From assembly GCA_036852015.1 (NCBI GenBank), contig JAANDG010000405.1:1-64000 (forward strand): 64,000 nucleotides of DNA, written 5' to 3'. This DNA is from Pelodera strongyloides (taxonomy: Eukaryota > Nematoda > Chromadorea > Rhabditida > Rhabditidae). Positions 48,852-60,800 of the stretch are shown here, one piece after another. The position numbers and the translations under genes are program-made. Under the pieces are notes generated by a model. That model searched no databases. It saw only the letters and a list, made by a program, of their open reading frames with translations, and was not told the origin of the DNA. Each line of letters starts with the position of its first letter. Positions within the stretch are counted from its first letter, which is position 1.

Positions 48852-51800
48852 TATTATTATTTATTATTATATTATTATTATTATATTATTATTATATTAT
48901 TATTTATTATTAATTATTATTATTATTATTATTACTTATTATTATTATTATTCTTATTATTATTCTTATTCTTCTTATTATTATTCTTCTTTTGTACAGA
49001 TGCACGCTCCATGAAGTTGGAATGGTGTAGATATTCAGTGTTGTGGTGAGCTTGTAATTCCAACCAAAGGAAACAAAGTGTGTTTAGCACATTTATTCCA
49101 TTTTGGAATAAATGTGCTAAACACACTTTGTTTCCTTTGGTTGGAATTACAAGCTCACCACAACACTGAATTATTATTATTATTATTATTATTATTTTCA
49201 GATGGGTGCTGCCAAAACCTTAGCGGCACTTGCCACATTTTCAAGTGGCTTGGTGCTCATAGTCGCTGTGCTCGGCGTATCCTACGTGTATCACGACATC
49301 AACAAGTTCTTCACTAACCAAATGCTAGATCTCCAGGCTTTCGACTATTACTCAAAAGACGCATGGAACACTTTAATGTCCGAAATCCCAAATGCCCGAC
49401 GGCCTCCAGCACTGGTAATGTGAACTATGCGCCTGATATTTAACATAATGTAAAATATGAAATATAAAAGGGTCATAACAGGAGAAAACTAGAACGGAAA
49501 CAATGACGCACTGCCATTTACTGAACTACCAAACATGCCCACGAAAACATCCGAAGTCGGCGACTTTGTCATAGGGTTCCGATTTTTGAAATTTCAAATT
49601 TCAAACCGATGACGTCAGTTTCAAATTTTGAAGATAACCCATTGCTGATCAGCAAACTTTGCAAATCAATGCTCAACCGTGAAACACCACAATTTTAGAA
49701 AATCCTCCTTGGACGTAACAAGCGATCCAACGACGTATGTGAATGTACCACAGCTGACCAGCACGAGTGCCCGCCTGGCCCACCAGGACCCCAGGGAGAG
49801 CCAGGTTACCCTGGTGAGGATGGTCAACCAGGAGCGCCGGGCCAGCAAGGGCCTCTGGCTACTTCGGACTTCCCAGATTTCAAGAGCATTGGCTGCATTC
49901 CATGCCCTGCTGGACCACCCGGTGCACCCGGAGAAGATGGAGAACCAGGTGAGAATATTTGAAATAGTTTTCGGGTACCAAGTAAACAATGAAATCCCCC
50001 GAAACAATACTATTCCATGTATTCCCGTGTGCATCAACACTCCCAAATCCACACCAATATTGACGCCTTCTGTAAAACCGTACAACTATATCAAGGACCC
50101 ACAAGCATGAGTGCCTTTTTCAAAGTATAGTGTACACCTAGTTTCAATTGCCACCTACTACAAGCTAAGCCAAACCGAACTCCAAATCATATTTTAGGTG
50201 GAGCTGGACCCCAGGGGCGTGGCGGCCCACCAGGACCTGCGGGAGCAAACGGACAACCAGGAATGGACGGCGAAGAGGGAGAAGGCGGACCTGACGGACT
50301 TCCTGGACCACCGGGACCAGCCGGACCTGCAGGAGCGTCAGGTAATGGGTTGATAAAAATATTTAAAACGATAAGTACTAGTTGAGAGAAATACTTGGCA
50401 GCACAAACACCCTAGTACTGCTGACCTGACTACCATGAAAATTATTGGTAATAAACATCGGTAGGATCACGCTCAGCCCCGCACAAACAAATTTTAGTCA
50501 AGCCGCCCTGGTGACTCATTCTCCGTTGTCTCATAACTATAACACAGATCAACACATCTTAACATTTTTTAACGAAAACCACCTTATTTTGTTCAGTTAG
50601 ACAAGAGGTGTCCGCACCGGGTGCTCCCGGACAGCCCGGAGAGCCAGGACCTGCCGGCAATCCCGGTCCCGATGGCCAACCAGGAACAGCCGGACAACCA
50701 GGTGACATTGGGCTACCAGGTGTGTGGTTTCTACCTTGCTTTTCTCTCCAGATTGTATCAAATGCATTCCTTTCATTCCTTTCACCACAACAGTAGCGCG
50801 AGGTGTATAGTATAACCGCAAAACAAAACAAGCTAGCTCCCTGTGAAGTGAACATTTTGGCCTTGAAAAGAGTACTGAAAAAACGCACACTATTTTAAAG
50901 GAAACCTCAGTAATTCCACAATTTAAGGATTCCCTGGCGAAAACGGACCTTCGGGAGAAGACGGCGAGCAAGGAGCGCCTGGATCTCAAGGCGAACCTGG
51001 AAGAGACGGTGCCTATTGCCCCTGTCCCGCACGCTCAATCTACCTCTACCGACAGAAACCAGCAGAACCTTCGCCAGTCGTGCCACCGCAACAAACCTTC
51101 GATACCGAAACTCAGACAGCTTCCAACCTGAAACAAATAACAATGCACGAGTCCGCTACTCCAGTAAACGCTCCAGCACCAGCTGAATCGCAACCCTTCA
51201 CAGCGCCAGCTTCCGAAGCTACGACAAAAATACCAATCATCATTCTCGAAACTGTCGCGCCATCACACGCTCCAGAAATACCCCAACCCTCTGCTACCGA
51301 GCAACCGCAAACTCCCGAACAGTCTTACGATTTTCCAGCTCAGCTACCACCCTCAAACCCCGACGTGTCATTCACAAGTGAGCCGGATACCATTCCCACC
51401 CAAGACTCGCCCGCGCCACAGACTATCAACACCGTTCCATCCGCTGAAAACTCTTACGACGCCGTCGTACCGGAGGTTCCACACAGTGCAACGTCTGAAG
51501 TTGAAACAGCCACTACCGCACCAATTGGCCAGAAACTACTAGCACAATTGACCTCAGCGACAGGACAACAACACGAACCATCCAGCAGCAATGTTGCTTC
51601 GCCAATTGCTGCCCCACAACAACAACAACAAGACGCCTCCCTTGCTCAAAACCTGCAGTATAAGCACCGCGTATAATTTTACTGAAATATCTGACAAAAC
51701 CTTATTATAGGTGCAGTTAATTAATGGTTATTTGGTGTGGTTCAATACTGTTATTTTTATTTATCCGCATATATTTGTTACTTTAATTTATAAACTATTT

Positions 51801-54800
51801 TTAAATAGTGTCTGAAACTTCCCTGTGAGAACGTCTCTGTAAAAAACAGCATGTCTGAAAAAAAATCGAAAACTAGACGTATATAAGTGCAGCGGCTATC
51901 AGCACGGATATTACCTTCAAATAGGAGCAAACGTACAGAAGTTAGTCGTAATCACACATATTTTACACCTCATTTCAAGTCAAAACAGAAAGGAGCTCGT
52001 AAGGACAAGAATACTCAGTTTACATTGCTCCATTACATTCAAAAAAGAACACTTGTTTCTACTCATAATGATATGGTTTTTTTATACATCCAAAACAAGT
52101 CTCCCTCCACATGGTATCAATTCTCTTAGCAAGTACAGTTGCAGTTGTATACCAGTTAACCAGTTAAAACTGTATAAACGAGCAACCAAAAATTTCGCTT
52201 TGTTCATGTTTTTGTTTCAAGTTCTGGTTACTCATCTGCCTGCCAGACCAGCTTTCTCTCTCTATCTCTCTCTCTATCTCTGTCTCTCTCTCTTTCTATC
52301 TCTCCTTACTTACCCTCTCTATTTATTTATCTCACTTCACTCCCTCCCCATCTATATCTCTTTTCCATGGAACGAGCCTTAATGCCTAGGGAACGTTGCG
52401 TAACCTTGACAAGAACCCGGTTCAGATCGCGCCTAGGTTCGAGCGCTAAGCACCCGCTGGCAAAAACCGAATTTGATTGTAGCAAGATACAGACGAAAAA
52501 CGCGATACAGCAGACATAACAGGGTAATTAAAGAGACGGGAGCGGCACTGGGATGGCACGCCCCGGGCGGGGAAAGGAACAACCCCGCCAAGTCGCGACT
52601 ATAAAAGCAAGATCCTGCGTTGGCACCACTATCCGTCCAACGTTCTACCCACTAGAACCTAGATCGGAATAATGAGTGCCAAACTCCTCGCCACCCTAGC
52701 CTCCGTTGCCAGCGCCGGTGTTCTACTCACCGCACTAGTCACCGTTGGATATCTATTCAACGACATTAACAACTTTTACGATGAGTCGATGAGCGACATG
52801 TCCGAGTTCAAGGTAGCTTCTCATTAATTTTGAGCATAATTTTACTTTACTGAATATTCCTTTACTTCACTTTCATTGGGTAGTTACAAGAAATGACTAT
52901 TTACTTTTTCCATTTTTTTTCCAAATATTTCCAAATACTTTTTTTTCCAAATTTCAAATTTCCAAAAGACTATTTCCAAATACTTGTGAACCTTTCATCA
53001 ACGATAAATGTTGTCAAAAACCGACTAACGTTGCTCTCAAAGAACTAGAAATTTCAACATATAACAATAAGCAATACCATATATTTAAAGTTATACAATT
53101 TCAGGTCTACTCCAACGATGCATGGACTAACATGATCAGCTCAATGACATCTGGCAACACTCACATCGATGTTAACACCGTTTTCGGCAGACATAAGCGT
53201 TCCGGTGACCAGTGCGGATGCGGAGCTCAGCCCAACAATTGCCCTCCCGGACCCGCAGGACCACCTGGAGAGCCCGGACACCCTGGAGAGGACGGAGCCC
53301 CAGGAGAGACTGGACAGTCCGGAATCAAGGGAATCTCGATGGTTGGAGAAGCAGCCGATATGGGATGCATCAAGTGCCCAGCCGGACCTCCCGGACCTGC
53401 TGGACCCGACGGACCCGCCGGAGAAGCTGGACCCAATGGCAACGATGGAACCCCTGGCGCACCTGGAGCCAACGGAAACCCCGGAGCTGACGGAGAACCC
53501 GGAGACGCTGGACAGGATGGCACCCCTGGAGAGCCTGGCCAGCCTGGAGCCCCCGGAGAGAATGGTAAGCTTTTGACAAAACATAGAATTTCAGCACAAA
53601 TTGGACTGAATATTTGTGAATAAGGAACGATACGTTAAAATCTCAACCACGATGTTGCTTCAGTCTTCAAATATATTTTCTTTCAGGAACCAAGGGTGTT
53701 GGAGCCCCTGGAGCCCCTGGAGGCCCTGGACAGTCTGGACCCGCCGGAAACCCTGGACCTGACGGACAACCCGGAACCGACGGTCAGCCTGGAGCCGAAG
53801 GCCCTGCTGGAGGACCCGGAAACGACGGACAAGCTGGACCCGACGGACAGCCCGGACAGCCCGGATCTGACGGAACCCCCGGACCTGATGCCGCCTACTG
53901 CCCCTGCCCACCTCGCACTGCTGCCGTCGTTGCCGAAGAGCATTCCCAGCAGTACCTCCGAGCCGCCGCTCGAGCATAAGCACATACATTCAAGATGTGC
54001 GTTTTACTGTGCGATCGTTTCCAATACCAATAAACATTTTGATCGCATACTTTGTTTCCCCACAAAAATGCAATAATCTTCCGAATCACACAAAGAAATA
54101 AACCACCAGTCTCACAGTTCACAGCTCAAAAGTTAGGATACACACTCTAACATTTAAAATTTAGGATACATATTCTAAAAAATTTTTGGAACATCAAAAC
54201 CATCATCCTTCGATAAAAGGACACAAATAGAGGGTGTATTTTTCGTGATTTCAATGCATATTCTCCTATTTATAAAGACTATCAGAGGTTCTACGAACTG
54301 ACGTATACTTCGTCATGAAGGGTTTTCTCCCACGTTACCTCAAATAGTGACCAGTTCCACTTGACACATAATACACGCCGTAACCACTAACAATAAGAAT
54401 AAGTACTATTGTTTTGATACGATTTGTAGCCACGCACTCACGGACACAGCGCCCAGAACAAACCAAATAGCTGAGGCGATAAAATATACAAACAAACACG
54501 TATAGAAAAACACGGGATGCTAGTTAAGTTTAAAAAAAAGCTGCATTGAGATGTGGTATATTACCTTACTTTGTATCAGTCAGACTTAATCCCAACTCCA
54601 AGTACGGGAGCGCAACTCATTATTCATTATGCAAGGCAAACGCGTAATGATGAATAGCACACAGATGAAATTCAGCGACGGGTCGAGGGTCCGCCACATA
54701 GGGGCGGCGAGTCGGCACGCAAGTGGCACGCCTGCCGCGGCCTCCCCTAAAAGGTGCGCAGTAGGCGCGCCAACTGGAAGTGAACACCTGTGGCGCACCC

Positions 54801-57800
54801 CCGAGCAATATCTCGAGAGTATGGCTTTCGCGCACCGCGCACCTTTGGCGCCCCGGCCGCGTACCATATGGGGTGCCCCGCGCCGCTGTGACGGATGTAC
54901 CCGGCGAGAGGTAGAGTTTCACGTTGCATGCATATATAAGGTAATTGGGCTGATAAGAATCAAAGTGGAAGAACCAGAATTACTGATGCATCCCACGCTA
55001 GCTGTGACACTTCACATCGTCATACAAAACAACACCAAGTATTTTTTAAGATAAAATGTTTAAAAATTATATGCATAATTTTAAACATTATGTATTTGCT
55101 CAAACACTATTACTTATACATACATATATTATTCACGCAACATGTGCTACCAATTTCCTCAATAGACGCTCATGTTACTGATGCCAGTTAGGATATCATA
55201 GACGCTAACAACATTTTAGCATATGTTGTTACCAGCCGTTCGAAGAGCCCTACGGGCTCTTCTCCGACTGGAGGAATCGGCCTTCGGCCGATTGTTACCC
55301 TAATTAAAAAAAAGGAATTTCTTCAAACGTAAAAAAGATGTTCATTTACGTTTATGTGGGAACGTATAATATGATTCTGGACTTCATGCAAATTTGCAAA
55401 TTTGCTATTGCAATTGCTCTTCTATCTCCTACCAGCCGTTCGAAGAGCCCTACGGGCTCTTCTCCGACTGGAGGAATCGGCCTTCGGCCGATTGTTATCC
55501 TATTTGAAACATTCACACGTCTACAAAGTCATTTATGGTTGGGGGGAAACGTATAATATGATTCTGGACCTCCATTAGACTACCATGCAAATTTGCCATT
55601 GAATGTGCTTATGTAGAGCAGATTGTTACCCTTATGATAAGCTAGCATAGCTCAATCGGTAGAGCGTTGGACTGTGAATCGAGAGGTTGTGTGCTGCTGT
55701 GGGTTCGAATCTCGCCAGAGGCAAAGATTTTGTATGCTCTTTCGATGGAAGAATTTTCTTTATGAACAGCTTTCGTTGTGCACATAAAAACAAACCCGTG
55801 ACAAACTCTTCTCCTTTATATTCTCCTATAAGATCCTCCTCCTATAAGCTAGCATAGCTCAACAGGTAGAGCGTTGGACTGTGAATCGAGAGATTGTGGG
55901 CTGCTGTGGGTTCGAATCCCGCCAGCGGCAATGATTTTGAATGCTCTTTCGATGGAAGAATTTTCTTTATGAAGGGATTTCGTTGTGCACATAAAAACAA
56001 ACCCGTGACAAACTCTTCTCCTTTATATAATAAGATTACCAATTTTAGTAGATTTACCCAGTTGGCATGTCAGAAACCAGTTGATTTCGTTTCGTTTCCC
56101 CACTCTTCCTTGAGATAATTTACGAATGAACATCTAAGTTTAGATAATTAAAGCTTAAAGCGCTTACCAACAAGACATTAAAGAGTTAGCAAGTTACTTG
56201 TTCATGGATCGCATTCACCACTAATTAGAGGGAAATGCCAACTCATACATACCACAAATCCAAGTCTAGTCTAAAAACGTGCCGTACTACGACATGACCT
56301 TCAAGGACGGGGCAACCAGGTGAATGTGAATCGAAACTACTAAAGGCAAGCGCGAAAGAACACACCAACCCGAGAGACTCACGACTTGTTGGAACTTGCC
56401 CTGCTTGCCCACAACAAGGACGTACATGGCTGGAACACTATCACACCACCCGTATATAAGGCGACAGAAACGCAACAATAGCAAGATCGAGTTGTTTTCA
56501 CTAGTGAAAGCAACTGCAGACCTACAAAAAACATGAGTGCCAAACTTCTCGCCACCCTAGCCTCCATTGCCAGTGCCGCTGTGGCTCTCACTGCCGTGAT
56601 CACCGTTGGATATCTATTCAACGATATCAACAACTTCTACGATGAGTCGATGAACGACATGTCCGAGTTCAAGGTGGTGGTGGTTTCTTCGCTTTTAATT
56701 ATGCTTCTTGCTAGAATGTTGACTTTAAAGCGATATAACAGCCCGGTTTTTTTATGTATGCGGAATACAGTTTGCCGATGTAGAGAATGCAAACCACCGC
56801 GCGATTTTCATAGTCTACTTATATTCATTTGCATAACCAGATGTTAAACCGCTTTAAACGTAGACAGAAATTACTGCAACTATCATACATGATGTCACTT
56901 TGAAGCCGATCGTAAAAAAAGTGTTGTTCATCTACATCATTATCTACTTTTACAATGCCGGCGATAATCCAGCATTAACCATTGAACTGCAAAGAATGAT
57001 CATTTTCAAAAACATTTTTCAGGTCTACTCCAACGATGCATGGACCAACATCATCAGCTCAATGTCATCTGGCAACACTCAGCACATGGACGTCAACACC
57101 GTTTTCGGCAGACACAAGCGTTCCGGTGACCAGTGCGGATGCGGAGCTCAGCCCAACAATTGCCCTGTCGGACCTGCAGGACCACCTGGAGAGCCCGGAC
57201 ACCCTGGAGAAGACGGAGCTCCCGGAGAGCCTGGGCAGTCCGGAATCAAGGGAATTTCCATGGTTGGAGAAGCAGCCGATATGGGATGCATCAAGTGCCC
57301 AGCCGGACCTCCCGGACCTGCTGGACCCGACGGACCCGCAGGAGAAGCTGGACCCAATGGAAACGATGGAAATGTTGGAGCTCCTGGAGCCGACGGAAAC
57401 CCCGGAGCTGACGGAGAGCCAGGAGACGCGGGACAGGATGGAACTCCCGGAGAGCCTGGACAACCTGGAGCCCCTGGAGAGAATGGTAAGCTTTTGATAA
57501 AAAGAATAGAAGCTAAGAAATACACATTGATTGGGATGATACTAGATATGCTTCACCGTTTCATGTTACAAATGTAAATACAATTTTCTTGCAGGAACCA
57601 AGGGTATTGGAGCGCCTGGAGGCCCCGGAGGCCCTGGAGAGCCAGGTCCCGCCGGAAACCCTGGAGCTGACGGACAACCCGGTGCCGACGGCCAGCCCGG
57701 AGCTGAGGGACCTGCTGGAGGACCCGGAAACGATGGACAGGCTGGATCCGACGGACAGCCTGGACAGCCCGGATCTGATGGAACCCCTGGACCTGACGCC

Positions 57801-60800
57801 GCCTACTGCCCCTGCCCACCTCGCACTGCTGCCGTCGTTGCCGACGAGCATTCCCAGCAGTACCTCCGAGCTGCCGCTCGAGCATAAACATATGCACTCA
57901 AGCTTCACAAGTAAACTAAAGAAAGGAATAAAATTTCATCTTCTAGCGTTGTTTCGGAAGTTCAGTTCAGAGTCGTTTCCCATGTGTTCACTATTTGCCA
58001 CCTGTTTATGTTTCTACATTTCTGTGGTTGGAATAGTACCAAGCGGTGTCAGCTTTTACAAAGCAACACCATATTTGATCCGAACATATTGGACCACAAA
58101 ACTTTTAAACTCGACTACTATTCATTGTGGTATTGCCTCGACAAAACTTGTGCGACATTTTATGTTCGTAACAAATGTTACTACAAATCACGCATTTCCC
58201 CGCGATTCGGCTGTAAAAAAGAAAACCCGATTTGTCAAGGATGAGAAGTGACTATTTATGTAACAGAGAGAATCAGTGAAAGTACATACGATACACTCAC
58301 AAAATGCAAACACTACCACACTAACGGGTCCCGCTCACGCAACACAACTCGCTTTTTCTATGTGTGCAACCCACCCAGGGAAACAATTCGGGAAAATATA
58401 TTTGATATTACCCACAAATGTACCGTATTCGAAACCCAAAAATACGTTTCGGACAGTTGTTTTGCAAAACTTCGTGCACCTACGCCTTTAATCTTCTTTT
58501 AAAACACGTGATTATACAGCACAAATATTGTTTGCACAGTTAAACGCATCACAACCGCGACTCCTTTAATTATTAATGAAACAATTGATTAATACACCAC
58601 ACCGCTACCGTACTTTAAATTTAAATATACGGGTATCTTTCCACTAAATACGGCATTCAGTTTCTCTAACTCCAACCCTCCCCACGATCCCGCTCCTTTA
58701 TCTCTACCGCTAGCGTTTTTGCTCGATTCGATCAAACTTCTTTCCTTCTAGCAGATATCGCCGCGGACTGCCATTACATGTTTTTGCTCCTCTGTTTTCT
58801 GCTCCTTCTTCTTTAATCCAATGCCTGGATTGGCTGTATATAAAGCATAAACACAGCCAAACTGACATCGGCGGTTCTTCACAGTCCTCAGAACAACAGA
58901 AGAATGACGAATACGGTTGCCTACGTGGCCTCAGTCGCCTCCTCGGTGACGATTGTCTTCGCCCTTCTCTCACTGGGATTCATCTTTCAAGATATGAACT
59001 CATTCTTTAACAACTCACTCGATGAGTTTGGAGAGTTTAAGGTGAGCGATTTGATCATTTAAAGCGAAATACCGGCCAGTTTCTGAAACGCATCGAGTAC
59101 TCCCTGATTTACTATGCTTCATATGCAAATGAGCATAAATTTGAATAAAAAATAGACCCCAGTAGACCCCTTTTAGCATAACCTCATAAGAATGCTGATA
59201 TTTGAGATGCGTTTCAAAAACCGGCTGGTATTTCGCTTTAAAGAACCGGTTGAGTAATTCGGCGGCAACTCACGGATACCTCGGGAACTATCCTCATGAT
59301 CTATTAACGTCCCGGTAACCAGTGAACGATGAAACAATTCGAGTTTTCGACAAGTTCTCTAAGGACTACATGATAAATAAATAAGACTGAACCTCAAAGA
59401 CTATTCATATTTTTATTTTAGACATTCGCCGATTCCGCTTGGACTGAGCTCCGCGTCATCGAAGCCTCCGAAGTTGGAGCCTCCTCCGTTCTCGGCATCC
59501 GTGGCAAGCGTTCCGCCGACAAGTGCAACTGTGGACCTCAGCCAAACAACTGCCCACGAGGACCTCCAGGACCCAAGGGACGTCGTGGTCAGACGGGTCC
59601 CGATGGTTCTAACGGAGCTCCTGGAGCCCCTGGAGCCAGTGGAGAGTACAAGGACGAGAGCAAGGACAAGGAGTGCATTAAGTGCCCTGCTGGACCTGCA
59701 GGACCAAAAGGATCTGCTGGTCCCCCTGGACCTCCCGGACACGAGGGTCGCGATGGCCGCCCTGGAAGACCTGGACGTAATGGCCGCCCCGGACCCCGTG
59801 GAGAAAAGGGAGACGAAGGCGAGGCTGGAAATCCTGGATCCGACGGAAAGCCCGGTATGCCTGGACGTGATGGAAAGAAGTACACTCCCGTCCCCGGAAC
59901 CCCCGGAAAGGTTGGACGTCTAGGACCTCGTGGAGCCCCCGGAACCAATGGAAACAAGGGAGAAGATGGAAAGCCAGGATCCGATGGACCTCAAGGAGAT
60001 GCCGGATCTGACGGACAACCTGGTGAGGATGGACAAGACGGAGAAACCGGAAGCGATGGAATGCCCGGATCCGATGCCGCTTACTGTCCATGCCCTGAGC
60101 GCGGCTCTGCTGCCGGATATGAGGACTCTGCTGCTCATGGAGGAAACAGCAAGGGAGGCTATGATGCTCCTGCTGCAGCCCCTGCTCCAGCTGAAAATGC
60201 CGCTCCCGCTGCCGCTCCTGACTACGCGGCTGCCCCAGCACCAGCACCAGCACCTGCAGCAGAGGCTTCTCAATATGATGCTGCTCCAGCTCACGTACAG
60301 GCTCATGATGAAGCCGCTGCTGCACCAGAGGCCAAGCCCATGGCCTCAGGATACCGCGTCCGCAAAAACGCTGAAAATCAACGCCGCTTCGTTGCTCATA
60401 GAGCTGTCGTCGCCAATTAAGACACTGATGGATTAATACAACTCTTGCATTTCACTTTTGTCAAGGAATAAAGTTTTGATTCTCTCATTTTGGCTATATG
60501 TAGTTTGCTTGATCATTACATACATATTACCGTACAAAAAGCAGGGCAGTCCATGATATAAAGTGTTAAAATAGTGAAATGTGGAAACATAATGAGTTTG
60601 AAAAGATTCTGAGTTGAGAGAATACAAATAAATAATGAGGTAACTCAGGGCGCAATCAGTGTACGCATGTGTGTACATACGCATCTTGCATTGCTGACTA
60701 TGGTTTGTTAAAATGTGGTGATCAACAACTTCACATTCTTCACAAACAAGAAGCGCAGTTGCAAAAAAAAAAGAAGGCGGCTCTACTCATTGCGACTTCC

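Larger units (their letters stand above)
53980..56532. other. Repeat-filled gap between collagens 5 and 6
   Basis: Contains a GC-rich dispersed block (54662-54915), two twin-hairpin repeats and two tRNA-like SINE units. No coding exon supported. Confidence 0.7.

Noticed and set aside
57984..58251. Cys-containing frames after collagen 6
   Set aside because: No signal peptide, no start context and no splice partners; likely 3' flank.
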